A DNA stretch of 64,000 nt from Rhodoferax lithotrophicus (GCF_019973615.1 NZ_AP024238.1:3431989-3495988); one strand, 5' to 3'; shown: positions 35,745 to 45,663, counted from the first letter of the stretch. Numbers and translations are program-made. The notes: a model not told the origin generated them from the sequence alone.

Positions 35745-36650
35745 ATGCTTTCATTTTTACCTGCACCCCTGCTGGGCCTGATCGCCAGCACACTGATGTT
35801 GCTCAATATCCTGTTTTGGGTGCCGATCCTGATCGCCGCCTCCATGATCAAACTGCTGCTGCCGTTCAAGCAAGTCCGGCTGTGGATCGACCCGCTGCTG
35901 CTGCGTATAGCCGAGGCCTGGATTGCCGGCAACAGTGGCTGGATGCGGCTGACCCAAAAGCTGGACTGGGAGGTTAGCGGCGTGCAAAACCTCAACCCGC
36001 GCCAGTGGTATCTGGTGGTGTGTAACCACCAGAGCTGGGTCGACATTCTGGTGCTGCAGCATGTGTTAAACCGGCGGATACCGTTGCTGAAGTTCTTCCT
36101 GAAAAAACAACTCATCTGGGTACCCATCATGGGCCTGGCCTGGTGGGCACTGGAGTTCCCGTTCATGCGCCGCCACAGCGAAGCCTACTTGCAACAACAC
36201 CCCGAAGAGCGCGGCAAAGATGCTGCCACCACCCGTGCTGCCTGTGAAAAATACGCTCTGGTACCCACCAGTGTGATGAATTTTCTGGAGGGCACCCGCT
36301 TCACCCCGGCCAAGCAGGCCCGCCAGAAGTCACCCTACCGTCACCTGCTCAAACCCAAAGCCGGTGGTGTGACGCTGGCACTGGAGGCCATGGGCGAAAA
36401 ATTCGGCGCGGTACTGGACGTGACCATCGTCTACCCGGATGGCCGCCCCACTTTCACCCATTTTTTAATGGGTCGTGTGCAGCGCATCATCGTTCAAGTC
36501 AAAACCTTACCCGTGCCTCAAGCCGCCAACCCCAATGGATTGCCCAAAGAGCAGGCTTTGCGCGAAACCTGCCAGCAATGGGTGAACCAGTTGTGGGCAG
36601 ACAAGGATGTGCGGATTGGGCAGGTTTTAATAGATAAAAATGGCCTGTAG
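35745..36650 (+). CDS. 1-acyl-sn-glycerol-3-phosphate acyltransferase-like (YihG type)
   Basis: A 301-residue membrane-associated acyltransferase. Two N-terminal hydrophobic segments ('LLGLIASTLMLLNILFWVPI') precede the PlsC motifs: 'VCNHQSWVDI' (NHxxxxD, catalytic His-Asp), 'EFPFMRRHSE', and 'FLEGTRFTPAKQ' (substrate-binding EGTR). It transfers acyl chains to lysophospholipid or a related acceptor at the inner membrane. ATG 35745 is preferred over 35706 because it places the membrane anchor at the N-terminus. The last residues ('VLIDKNGL') run into a repeat copy. Confidence 0.87.
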   Translation: MLSFLPAPLLGLIASTLMLLNILFWVPILIAASMIKLLLPFKQVRLWIDPLLLRIAEAWIAGNSGWMRLTQKLDWEVSGVQNLNPRQWYLVVCNHQSWVDILVLQHVLNRRIPLLKFFLKKQLIWVPIMGLAWWALEFPFMRRHSEAYLQQHPEERGKDAATTRAACEKYALVPTSVMNFLEGTRFTPAKQARQKSPYRHLLKPKAGGVTLALEAMGEKFGAVLDVTIVYPDGRPTFTHFLMGRVQRIIVQVKTLPVPQAANPNGLPKEQALRETCQQWVNQLWADKDVRIGQVLIDKNGL

Positions 36651-36696
36651 CCCTTACTTAGCAAAGATCGACCTGGGAGATCATTGAGATAGCTAC
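36631..36696 (+). repeat. Short palindromic repeat, copy 9 (left of the NTPase-nuclease gene)
   Basis: AAAAATGGCCTGTAGCCCTT, ACTTAGCAAAG, about 20 foreign bases, then GATAGCTACC. Imperfect and interrupted. It begins inside the acyltransferase stop region and ends 22 bases from the NTPase gene stop. Confidence 0.55.
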
Positions 36697-36717
36697 CGGA
36701 AGCCAAACTTGTGCTTT

Positions 36718-39700
36718 TCATCTGGCAGTCAGTGATATCTTTTCTATAGCAAGTCGCGGGCGCAAGTCAAGGACTCGCGCTGTGATTTGCACCATGCCAC
36801 CCATTTCGGCGGTGACTTTCAGTGCCTCAGCCTGCAGCATTGACGCAAGTCCGGCAATGTCAAGGCTCTTACCGGAATCTGGATGCTTCCATCCGTGACT
36901 ATGGTTGACAGTGACCAGCAAACAGCCAGATCGGCATGACTCAGGTGCCATGTATTTGGTCACCAGCTGGTTTTTGATGGTGTCGCGCAGATCACGACCC
37001 GGCCTCTTGTCACCGAGCTTGAGTTCGATGACTGCCTGTTGGTCTGACGACACGGCGCGCAATCGGATGTCGGTTTCTTTTTCATCGGCAGTCACGCCTT
37101 CTTGGTCTACCGTGTAGGCGTTATTGGAAGCATTGCGTAACTCGCGTGTAATCTCCCGGCGCATGACTTTCTCATCGGTGATGGCAGCCCAAGCCGCACG
37201 GGGCGAATCGTCACGCAGCAAGAGGTCATCCAAATCGTCAAGGCGATCCACCAGCAATGCAAACATGTCTTCACGGGTCATCGGTGGAGATTCTCCGTGG
37301 CGGTTCAACGCAACAACCTGAGACTCGGACATTGCCATAGCTTCGGCTTCTGCTGCTGCCTTCTCCCGGGCGATCAACAAGGCCCTGTCCCGAAAATGCT
37401 TGAACAACGGGTCGTTTGCCATTTCAAGCTTCGCTTGCCAGCCTTCCTGACCCTTGGCACTCAGAAGTGCATTCAACAAGATGCCGCGTCCTCGTTCAGC
37501 ATGATCGCGCAGGTCAGGTGAATACGCCCCTTCATGGTGAGCATCATCCGACGGACACACATGGTGATATGCCAGACGAACGAGCGTCAGAAGTAAAGAT
37601 GGTGTGAATTCCGGTGCGTCAAGATCAACAGGTGTGTGGTGATAACGTTCACCGAACAGTAGACCTATCCATTCCACACCTTGCCCCATCTTTGAGGGTT
37701 CAATGTCTTGCAAATTTTGTTCAAGAAACTGGACTCCTGCAGCGGGGTTGAGCTGCATCAGCGTTGGAAGCCACACCTGTACCAAACGCGTGTCAACCTT
37801 CCGGGCAAGTTGCTCTTGTGCAACCGTGCTGATATGTGCGCGTTGCTTTTCATCTCCGTGGGCCAGCAGTATCTTGATTACCAGATGAAGACGATCCGCC
37901 ATCAACTGACTATCGGTACTTTCGCGGAGATGCTGGTGGTTCGCGTCAAACCATGCATGAATCCGTGGAAGGAACAGCGCGACGATTGGTGTTGTCGCAT
38001 GCCTAATATCTTGCAACAACATGCCGCTTGATCCGCGTTCAACAAGTTCATTGGTAAGTTCAGCGCCCAAAACAGACTCAACCGCCATGGGGTGCGCGAC
38101 TACAAGGCTTTCCAGCCAAGACGGGAACCCGTTTAACTCCAGCGGGGCATAACGACTTGCCAATTTGGCTTCTTCTTGCGTCAGTTTTCGTGCCCAATCG
38201 GAGTCCTCAGCCTCTGCGGCAATGCCTGCGAGACCAAGTTGCCAACGAATCAGAAAGGTGTTTTTCTCGCTGTCAGTTCTCTCTGTGCGTAAAGTGGGAC
38301 AGTCTTTACGCCAGATGCTGACCAACGCCATACGCAAACGATCTGCAGTGTCTTTGCTGAAATGTTGTTCGATAAAGCGCCGGTTCCATCCCGAGGAACG
38401 ACCCTCCTTTCCTGAGCGATGCATCGCTTGCCAGAGATTCCACGCGGTTTGTCCTGATCGATCAGGACTGAAAGCAGTATCCGGGTTATTGGCCACTTCT
38501 CGCCAGAATAAAACCCAACTTGCGTGGTCTTTGGCTTGGCGGCGCTTTGCATGCTCAGCATTTTTTAGACGCTCCGCCTCCATGCGGGCGTACTCGTGAT
38601 TGACCGGGACAGGCATTGACTTCTCTTCGATGGTTGAAATCAGATCGGGGCAATCGGCTACATGTATTTTCAGTCTCAAAACATGCTCGCGCCACTCACC
38701 CCGCCCATCCCAGGTTTTCCGCATTGCGGCTTCAAGCATCATGGATCGCTGCGCCAGTGGGCGCTCTGAGTCAGACAGATTTGCCAGCACCCAACCGACA
38801 TCCTGCCCGTGATTCAGTCGAATCAAACCTTGATTGCTTGCCTCATAGAGACGATCCATCGGCTTTTCTTGTGGGTCACGCATTTGACAAAGAGCATCGT
38901 CTGCCCAAAATGCCATTTCCCTCACCGACGCAGCCGAGTGCTCAAATACTTGGCGCAGTTCGTCTATGGGTTCCTTATCAACATGGCTGAAATCGTTTCG
39001 TGTCAAACGGTGTATCAGCACACTCGAATAGATGACTGCTTCAGATGCATCCCCTTCCTTCATTTGGCGAAGACAAACTGCAGCAAGTGCAGGGACAAGG
39101 TGGTGTCGCGGGCTGAACATGTGTCGCCACTCACTTTTCCATTCCATGCCGTCTTCAACAAGATGGGTCAACCCTTCGCGCAAGGCCTCCAAATAGTCGG
39201 CTGCGATGTCGCTGTCGGCAATGGACGGAATCCAAAAATGGTTCAACATGTCGACGCTTCGACGTGCTTGCGTGATATGTGACAAGACGCTGCATAAACG
39301 ATCCACGGCAATGTGTTGGGGAAACAACTGTGGCACGAAGTTTTTGAGAAGTTTGTTCGACCAGACATCTGGATCGTTCGCCATAGAGAGAGTCACGGCA
39401 TCCAAGCGTGAGTCGTTCAGCTTGAGCAACACATTGAGCGCATCCATGTGCTCTTCAATTTCCACGTCCTTGTGCATGACAACGGAATAGGCGATGCCCG
39501 CCATGTCTGGGATGGAAGCTGCTGCGGCAATTTCCAAGAGAAGTGCTCTGACTTCCGGGTTTCCAATTCCAGAATGCCATAGACGCAAAACTTCAGGGCC
39601 AAGTTCCTTGGATGCGAAGCGATGTACTTGCACCCCCGGCACATGCATCCCACGCCAGCTTCCCTGACCATAACGTTCAACATAGGCCCGTAATGCGTCA

Positions 39701-41061
39701 ATGCGCAGATCGGGTGTCAGCGACTCCGGGTCTGCATGATCAAACAGAACATCTGGATCACGGTCACGAACTTCGCTAAAGATGCTGGACTGCAAGAATG
39801 CTAGCCAAGCGGCAATGGGCTTCATCGACGGTTTCACCACCTTGATGCCTTGCAGGGTCTCTGCGAACAAAAGTCGTTTGACGGCCTTGATCGACATGCC
39901 GCAATTCAACAAGCTGTGCAGATGCTGAGCCGCCAGATATTCGATCACAGATCGGTGGTGGAAACGCACTCGCCCATAGCTGGCAAAACCAAACAATGGC
40001 CTTTCCAGCAGGGTTTCGCGTTCATCCTTCGTCCAATCGGTCAGGATAGCAGCTGCATCCAAGGCTGTACCGGCTTCACCATCTTGATCTGCCTCGGCGC
40101 TGTGTCTAAGGGTAAGTTTGCGAGTCAGCAGTGTCGCCAATGCAAGCCGACTGGCACCTTCAACCGCTTTGTCACCCGAAAGCTGGGCTTTTTCTCCTCG
40201 ATCCGTGCGAGGCTTGAGTTTGATGGTGATGTTGTATTCGACCTGCTCGCGATGGGTACGTATACGGTGATGGTCGCGCCAGTCCACACACAGCTCAATC
40301 AAATCCTGGGGGCGGCGGGCAAAATCTTCCGCGTTGCGCTTGTGCACGTCTTTGAGCAATGCTTCAGCATCTGTTACGCCTTGAATTGCAGCCATCTCCC
40401 GAATCTGATCATTCGATAACGGCATCAACGCGACATATCGCCAATCAGGCGGATCATCTGAGTCCTTTTTCTGTTTGCTGGGCCTGTTCATCGCGATGTC
40501 TGCGAAGGCATCTTCACTCGCAACAGCTTCTCCTTGCACGGGGATTGGAAGATGCTTCTTGATCAGTGCGCGATCAATTGGAATGGGCCGCGTGGTGATG
40601 ACGATCCTGACTCTACCCAGCTGTCCAGCGACTGCTTTGCTGAAGCGCTTCAATGCCCCCTCAAATGAGCCGCGTGTTAGCTTCAATTCATCAATGGAGT
40701 CCAGGAAGACAGTGGCAACGTCAGATTGAGAAATAAGCCAAGCGTCAAAACGTAATTGCTCTTCGGTATCCAGCAGGTCGCTCAGGTTGTTGCGGGACAG
40801 CTCGGCCAGTTCAAAGTAAAAGGCCGGTTCACCTGCCGCCCATCGTGCCGCTTGCTCTGCACGGCATTCGTGGGTTTTTCCTGCTCCAGCCTCGGAAACG
40901 ATCAGCACACGCCGGGATTGGAGCAGTTCGCGCCATCCAATGAGGCTTTTCCATCCCATTTGAAAGAGGATAGACGGTTGCTCGACGGCATTCGCGACTT
41001 CGTCTGATGTATCTCGGAAGCTGCGTTGTAGCCGGTCAGGTAAGTGGCTCTGGAAGGTCAT
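36718..41061 (-). CDS. Large STAND-like NTPase with C-terminal PD-(D/E)XK nuclease motif
   Basis: A 1447-residue protein I do not recognise as a named system. N-terminal P-loop: Walker A 'SEAGAGKT' (56-63), Walker B 'VFLDSIDEL' (D121, D124, E125) and 'IVITTRP' (Arg158), the pattern of NACHT/STAND ATPases. The middle, about residues 350-1300, is long and helical with no catalytic motif, as in sensor regions. The C-terminus has a PD-(D/E)XK pattern: D1331 ('ETDIRL'), E1346-x-K1348 ('IELKLGDK') and Q1365 ('NQLVTKYM'). Known Avs and bacterial NACHT proteins carry the effector at the N-terminus; here the order is reversed. It stands alone between housekeeping genes and between repeat copies. A role in phage defence by DNA cleavage is inference. 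Confidence 0.75.
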   Translation of the reverse strand: MTFQSHLPDRLQRSFRDTSDEVANAVEQPSILFQMGWKSLIGWRELLQSRRVLIVSEAGAGKTHECRAEQAARWAAGEPAFYFELAELSRNNLSDLLDTEEQLRFDAWLISQSDVATVFLDSIDELKLTRGSFEGALKRFSKAVAGQLGRVRIVITTRPIPIDRALIKKHLPIPVQGEAVASEDAFADIAMNRPSKQKKDSDDPPDWRYVALMPLSNDQIREMAAIQGVTDAEALLKDVHKRNAEDFARRPQDLIELCVDWRDHHRIRTHREQVEYNITIKLKPRTDRGEKAQLSGDKAVEGASRLALATLLTRKLTLRHSAEADQDGEAGTALDAAAILTDWTKDERETLLERPLFGFASYGRVRFHHRSVIEYLAAQHLHSLLNCGMSIKAVKRLLFAETLQGIKVVKPSMKPIAAWLAFLQSSIFSEVRDRDPDVLFDHADPESLTPDLRIDALRAYVERYGQGSWRGMHVPGVQVHRFASKELGPEVLRLWHSGIGNPEVRALLLEIAAAASIPDMAGIAYSVVMHKDVEIEEHMDALNVLLKLNDSRLDAVTLSMANDPDVWSNKLLKNFVPQLFPQHIAVDRLCSVLSHITQARRSVDMLNHFWIPSIADSDIAADYLEALREGLTHLVEDGMEWKSEWRHMFSPRHHLVPALAAVCLRQMKEGDASEAVIYSSVLIHRLTRNDFSHVDKEPIDELRQVFEHSAASVREMAFWADDALCQMRDPQEKPMDRLYEASNQGLIRLNHGQDVGWVLANLSDSERPLAQRSMMLEAAMRKTWDGRGEWREHVLRLKIHVADCPDLISTIEEKSMPVPVNHEYARMEAERLKNAEHAKRRQAKDHASWVLFWREVANNPDTAFSPDRSGQTAWNLWQAMHRSGKEGRSSGWNRRFIEQHFSKDTADRLRMALVSIWRKDCPTLRTERTDSEKNTFLIRWQLGLAGIAAEAEDSDWARKLTQEEAKLASRYAPLELNGFPSWLESLVVAHPMAVESVLGAELTNELVERGSSGMLLQDIRHATTPIVALFLPRIHAWFDANHQHLRESTDSQLMADRLHLVIKILLAHGDEKQRAHISTVAQEQLARKVDTRLVQVWLPTLMQLNPAAGVQFLEQNLQDIEPSKMGQGVEWIGLLFGERYHHTPVDLDAPEFTPSLLLTLVRLAYHHVCPSDDAHHEGAYSPDLRDHAERGRGILLNALLSAKGQEGWQAKLEMANDPLFKHFRDRALLIAREKAAAEAEAMAMSESQVVALNRHGESPPMTREDMFALLVDRLDDLDDLLLRDDSPRAAWAAITDEKVMRREITRELRNASNNAYTVDQEGVTADEKETDIRLRAVSSDQQAVIELKLGDKRPGRDLRDTIKNQLVTKYMAPESCRSGCLLVTVNHSHGWKHPDSGKSLDIAGLASMLQAEALKVTAEMGGMVQITARVLDLRPRLAIEKISLTAR

Positions 41062-41210
41062 GATTCAGTATAGGGTCATGGATTTCTGAGGATGTGCAGT
41101 TACATCCTGTCTTTCGTTCGGATTGCATGTTTCAAGCGTCAAACCACACTCAGCCAAGGTGTTCCATTAAACTTCCGCCAGTTCAATTCGCAATTGATAT
41201 CGAGGAAAAA

Positions 41211-41266
41211 TATTGATCCTAGCGCCTATCCAACAAGCGCAGAAAGCTACTATTTAAATAGCAACC
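41211..41266 (+). repeat. Short palindromic repeat, copy 10 (right of the NTPase-nuclease gene)
   Basis: GATCCTAGCGCCTATCCAAC, AAGCGCAGAAAGCTACTATT, TAAATAGCAA. It aligns with copy 2 along its length and lies 15 bases before the cytosine deaminase start. Confidence 0.8.
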
Positions 41267-41280
41267 AACAGGACTCCACC

Positions 41281-42561
41281 ATGCTCGACCTGCTCATCCA
41301 CAACGCCACCCTGCCCGACGGGCGCAGCGACATGTCGGTCGCGGTGCGCGACGGCAAGATTGTTGACATCGCCCCTCGGCTGGAGGCACCAGCGCACCAG
41401 ACGCTGGACGCGCAAGGCCAGCTGCTCAGCCCGCCGTTTGTTGACCCGCACTTTCACATGGACGCCACGCTGAGCTACGGCCTGCCGCGCGTCAACCAGT
41501 CGGGCACGCTGCTGGAAGGCATTGCGCTGTGGGGAGAACTCAAGCCGCTGCTGACCCAGGAAGCGCTGGTAGAGCGTGCCCTGGCCTATTGCGACTGGGC
41601 GGTGGCCAAAGGTTTGCTGGCGATTCGCACCCATGTGGACGTGTGTGACCCGCGCCTGCTGGCGGTGGACGCGCTGTTACACGTCAAACGCCAGGTGGCC
41701 CCGTACATCGACCTGCAGCTGGTGGCCTTTCCGCAAGACGGCGTGTTGCGTGCGCCCGGTGCGCTGGACAACCTGAAGCGGGCGCTGGACAAGGGCGTGG
41801 ACGTGGTCGGCGGCATCCCGCATTTCGAGCGCACCATGGCGGATGGGGCGGCCAGCGTCAAGCTGCTGTGTGAACTGGCCGCCGAGCGCGGGCTGCGCGT
41901 GGACATGCACTGCGACGAGTCGGACGATCCACTGTCGCGCCACGTCGAAACCCTGGCGTTTGAGACCCAGCGCCTCGGGCTGCAAGGCCGCGTCACCGGT
42001 TCACACCTGACCTCCATGCACAGTATGGACAACTATTACGTCTCCAAGCTGATCGCCCTGATGGCCGAAGCGCAGTTGCACGCGGTGGCCAACCCGCTGA
42101 TCAACATCACCCTGCAAGGCCGCCACGACAGCTACCCCAAACGCCGCGGCATGACCCGTGTGCCCGAGCTGTTGGCCGCTGGCATCAACGTGGCGTTTGG
42201 CCACGACTGCGTGATGGACCCGTGGTATTCCCTGGGCAGTGGTGACATGCTCGAAGTGGCGCACATGGGCTTACACGTGGCGCAGATGACCAGCCAGGCC
42301 GCCATGCGCCAGTGTTTTGACGCGGTCACCGTCAACGCCGCCCACGTCATGGGGCTGGAAGGCTACGGATTAAACGTGGGCTGCTACGCCGACTTCTGTC
42401 TGCTGCAAGCCAGCGACCCGGTGGAGGCTCTGCGCCTGCGTGCCACCCGGCTCAAGGTCTTCAAGCGTGGCCAACTGCTGGCCGAGTCACCCGCAGCATC
42501 CACACAGTTGCACCTGCCTGGGCGACCGGGACAAACCTCATGGAGGGTCAACCCGGCTTGA
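41281..42561 (+). CDS. codA: Cytosine deaminase / CodA-like amidohydrolase
   Basis: A 426-residue metal-dependent amidohydrolase. Metal ligands are 'FVDPHFHMDATLS' (HxH), 'VDMHCDESDDP' (His and adjacent catalytic Glu) and 'FGHDCVMDPWYSLGSGD' (Asp), all as in cytosine deaminase. It converts cytosine to uracil and ammonia for pyrimidine salvage; related enzymes act on other N-heterocycles. The frame is open upstream to 41092, but ATG 41281 directly before 'LDLLIHNATLPDG' fits the family. No transporter gene (codB) is adjacent. Confidence 0.88.
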   Translation: MLDLLIHNATLPDGRSDMSVAVRDGKIVDIAPRLEAPAHQTLDAQGQLLSPPFVDPHFHMDATLSYGLPRVNQSGTLLEGIALWGELKPLLTQEALVERALAYCDWAVAKGLLAIRTHVDVCDPRLLAVDALLHVKRQVAPYIDLQLVAFPQDGVLRAPGALDNLKRALDKGVDVVGGIPHFERTMADGAASVKLLCELAAERGLRVDMHCDESDDPLSRHVETLAFETQRLGLQGRVTGSHLTSMHSMDNYYVSKLIALMAEAQLHAVANPLINITLQGRHDSYPKRRGMTRVPELLAAGINVAFGHDCVMDPWYSLGSGDMLEVAHMGLHVAQMTSQAAMRQCFDAVTVNAAHVMGLEGYGLNVGCYADFCLLQASDPVEALRLRATRLKVFKRGQLLAESPAASTQLHLPGRPGQTSWRVNPA

Positions 42562-42706
42562 ACGGCCTACCGCCATTTCTGTCCATCACATTGGGTAACA
42601 CACCCTCGGAACCAGGTTCATCTTCAAGGCTCTGTGCGTGGTAGAAAACGCAGCCTGAAAACAAAATCAGTCCACAATCCGCTGTACCTTTCTGAACCAC
42701 CAGCCT
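42562..42706. other. Intergenic stretch, nothing recognised
   Basis: 145 bases between codA and arsC. No hairpin with a T-run, no repeat copy and no convincing promoter hexamers were seen. Confidence 0.5.
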
Positions 42707-43057
42707 ATGACCGTCACCATCTACCACAATGCCCGCTGCTCGAAATCGCGTGCCACTCTCGCGCTTCTTCAGGAGAAAGGCATGACGCCGACCATCGTCG
42801 CCTACCTCGACACCCCGCCCGATGTGGCGACCATCCGCGATCTGCTCAACAAGCTCGGCTTCAGCGATGCCCGCCAGCTCATGCGCCAAGGCGAAGCCGA
42901 ATACCAAGAACTGCATCTTGCCGACCCGGCTTTAAGTCAGGACACACTGATCGCTGCCATGCTCACCCACCCGCGCCTGATCGAACGCCCCATCGTCGTC
43001 AACAATGATCAAGCCGCCATCGGCCGCCCACCGGAAAACGTGCTGGCGATTCTTTAA
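42707..43057 (+). CDS. arsC: Glutaredoxin-dependent arsenate reductase (ArsC)
   Basis: A 116-residue protein of the ArsC/Spx fold. Catalytic Cys11 in 'YHNARCSKSRATLALL', Arg of 'LMRQGEAEY', and the pair in 'HPRLIERPIVV' and 'AAIGRPPENV' match the three arginines that bind arsenate. It reduces As(V) to As(III) with glutathione and glutaredoxin in the cytosol. No arsB/acr3 or arsR lies next to it, so the gene is an orphan. It is 11 bases before the large TPR protein gene and may be cotranscribed with it. Confidence 0.9.
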   Translation: MTVTIYHNARCSKSRATLALLQEKGMTPTIVAYLDTPPDVATIRDLLNKLGFSDARQLMRQGEAEYQELHLADPALSQDTLIAAMLTHPRLIERPIVVNNDQAAIGRPPENVLAIL

Positions 43058-43068
43058 ACCACCACGGC

Positions 43069-45627
43069 GTGATGAAGACCGAACTGAATCCCTTCCCACC
43101 AGCCAGTACCCAGGCAACGGAGAACTGGCAAGCCTTCCTCGGGACGCAAAACAAACTGCTGTCGTCGGTGCGCACCAACAACCTGATCGCGCTTGGCGCG
43201 GCGGTCAGCAATTACTTCGCCATCCGATCACAGACCGGGACGCTCGCCAGCGCTATTGCCAATGCCAGCGAACAGCAGATCGCCGCCGCCCGCAGCAATG
43301 CCGAATATCTGGCCGACAGCATCGCCGAATCGGGCGAGCGCATCAGTGAAGCCGTCTACGACAGCGCGACGATGATTGACAGCCGGTTGCAACTGGTCAT
43401 CGATCAACTGCGTATCGGCAACACCCAGACGCAGACGATGATCGAGCTGCTGCAAGTGCCCGATTTCCAGAAGGAACGGCGGTATTACATCGAGCAGGGT
43501 CTGAAGCATTACGCCAATGCACGCTTCGATGACACGCTGTATGAACACGCCCTGCACAACTTTCGGGAAGCCGAAAAACGCGAGCCGACCGATTTTCGTG
43601 TCCTCCAACGCATCGGCCTGATCCACCTCTACAGCCCTGGTCATTGCGATTTGCCGCAGGCCGAGAAATATCTCGAACAGGCGGCGCGCTACGCCTCGAT
43701 TGAAACTCGTGCCAATGCTCAACACCCGGCCGAGACCAGTGCACTGACAGCATTAACGGCCGAGATCCTGGGCCAGCTTAGCCTCGCCTGCTTCGCTCAG
43801 AGCAAGCTCGCCGAGGCACAGCAACACATCCGGCAAGCCATCACACTGCAGCCCCAAAAACCTGCGTTGCACCTGCAATTACTGCGTGTTCTGGCCACCA
43901 GCCAGGATGCCACGACCAGCGATGTCACCAACACACTGCTCGAACTTGAGCCACACGCCGCACGGCTGCTTGCCGACGATGCGCTGCTGGTTGCCGACCC
44001 CGGCATTCAACATGCGTTGCAAAGGCAACGCCAGGCACACGAGGCACAAAAGCTAACCCAAGCTCGCGCACTGATCCAAAACTTACAGGCGATACCCGCC
44101 TGCCTACATGACCTGCGGCCCGCAGCCATGTCACGCGTGCAACAAAGCATTGCCGATTTCAAACAAGCGACATCTGTCGACCAACAGCTCGAACTGGCCA
44201 CAGAACTGCAACAACAACTCCACACCCCCAGTCCAGAATTCGATCTTGGTGACGAAGCACTGGTCAGCAAAGTCCCGTTCACCGGCCAACTACTGACCAG
44301 TGTTCTCAGCGACAGCGGTGCCTGGCTTGCTGTCGTGCAACGTATCTCGCCCGAGACCACGCGCCTGAGTCTGCACGCGCTGCACGACCCACACGCCAGT
44401 CAGCAGCGCGATCTTGACAAGGCGCAATGGCCCACCAAATTCGGCATTGAATATCGCTGGCAATTCTCGGCCGACGAACGCCACTTTTATTCGCCGTTTG
44501 TCGCCTTCCTGACCGATCAACTGAATGCGCCACCGTATTTCCTGAGCAACAACAGTGACGGCCTGGCCTCCCCCATTTTTTGGCTCTCAAAAGGTGAACT
44601 GCGCGAGCAAGGCATGTGCTGGATCGGCAAGGCCAGAGACGATGAACGAAAACTCCTGATCGTTGATGCTGCCAGCAAGCAGATTTTGCATTCGGCCAGG
44701 ATGAAAAAGGGTGAAGAACTGCTCTCCTACCCGGACATTCCGCAGATGATCCTGAGCAGCAACGATCAGGAAGGTGACTTCACGCAGATATCCCTCTGGA
44801 AACTGGCCAGCGGCCAACGTCAATACAGCCTGACGCTGCGCGGCAAACCCCGCCGGACTTACACATCGAACCACGAAACCCATACCGAACTGCAAGCCTG
44901 CCAGATCAATGCCGATGGCAGCCGCCTGCTTGCCCGTGTTGCGGTCAAAGGGCAAACCGCAGAGTATCGCTACGATGACTGGGTGGTGCTGTTTGACCTG
45001 ACAACACAGGGTGAAATTCCGATAACCGTCCGTGGTGGCCATGTCGGCTTGTTTGCTTTTGACAGCAACGGGCAAGTGCTGCAAGTCCCGCTCGACTCTG
45101 CCCTTGGTCGCCGAGCTGCATCAGGCGCAAATGCAACAACCGCGGCAGGCATCACCAGTTCGGACACAATCATCGTCAATCGCCAGGCCACACTGGCTTG
45201 CCACCGCACAGCGCAGCATCTTGAACTGATCCCTGTCCCCCGCCCCGCCAGCCTGCTGGAGTTCCTGACGCTGGCCGCGCACGCCCTGGCCTTCAATGGC
45301 AGCGGGAAACCGGTGGCAAACGCTGCACCAGCATCAACACCTGCGCCAACACCTGTACCGCAAGCCACCGCCAGCGAACAAACACCTGCGGCCCCGCCTG
45401 ATCCGGCCACACTTCTGGCACAACGTATCGCAGAACAGGCATTGATCACGCCAGAGGCCCGCACAGCCTACGAGGCGGGTAGCCAAGCCGAACGCCAAGA
45501 AGACAGCCGCCTGTTCCGCCGCAAGGATTACACGAGTGCCATTGACAGCTTCACACAAGCCCTCGAACTGGGACACCCTTGGGCCAAAACCGCCTGGCAA
45601 CGTGTCAAAAACAAGCAACCCAAGTAG
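43069..45627 (+). CDS. Large TPR-containing protein of unknown function
   Basis: An 852-residue protein not recognised. An N-terminal helical region (residues 1-120, Ala/Ser/Gln-rich, 'ANASEQQIAAARSNAEYLAD') looks coiled-coil-like. TPR-like helices follow at about 140-300 ('ALHNFREAEKREPTDFRVLQ', 'AQQHIRQAITLQPQKPALHL'). Residues 390-750 are beta-rich, with repeated 'SDSGAWLAVVQ'-type strands that could be a propeller. A Pro/Ala linker ('ASTPAPTPVPQAT') leads to a final TPR ('KDYTSAIDSFTQALELGHPWA'). No signal peptide is seen. Start is GTG 43069 or ATG 43072. A role as a signalling or assembly scaffold is a guess. Confidence 0.7.
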   Translation: MMKTELNPFPPASTQATENWQAFLGTQNKLLSSVRTNNLIALGAAVSNYFAIRSQTGTLASAIANASEQQIAAARSNAEYLADSIAESGERISEAVYDSATMIDSRLQLVIDQLRIGNTQTQTMIELLQVPDFQKERRYYIEQGLKHYANARFDDTLYEHALHNFREAEKREPTDFRVLQRIGLIHLYSPGHCDLPQAEKYLEQAARYASIETRANAQHPAETSALTALTAEILGQLSLACFAQSKLAEAQQHIRQAITLQPQKPALHLQLLRVLATSQDATTSDVTNTLLELEPHAARLLADDALLVADPGIQHALQRQRQAHEAQKLTQARALIQNLQAIPACLHDLRPAAMSRVQQSIADFKQATSVDQQLELATELQQQLHTPSPEFDLGDEALVSKVPFTGQLLTSVLSDSGAWLAVVQRISPETTRLSLHALHDPHASQQRDLDKAQWPTKFGIEYRWQFSADERHFYSPFVAFLTDQLNAPPYFLSNNSDGLASPIFWLSKGELREQGMCWIGKARDDERKLLIVDAASKQILHSARMKKGEELLSYPDIPQMILSSNDQEGDFTQISLWKLASGQRQYSLTLRGKPRRTYTSNHETHTELQACQINADGSRLLARVAVKGQTAEYRYDDWVVLFDLTTQGEIPITVRGGHVGLFAFDSNGQVLQVPLDSALGRRAASGANATTAAGITSSDTIIVNRQATLACHRTAQHLELIPVPRPASLLEFLTLAAHALAFNGSGKPVANAAPASTPAPTPVPQATASEQTPAAPPDPATLLAQRIAEQALITPEARTAYEAGSQAERQEDSRLFRRKDYTSAIDSFTQALELGHPWAKTAWQRVKNKQPK

Positions 45628-45663
45628 CACAAGACCTCATAAGACTCAACTACCTGGCTGGAT

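Noticed and set aside
36905..40419. Several plus-strand ORFs of 60-190 codons opposite the large NTPase gene
   Set aside because: All lack start signals and homology-like motifs and lie antisense to one continuous 1447-codon frame.
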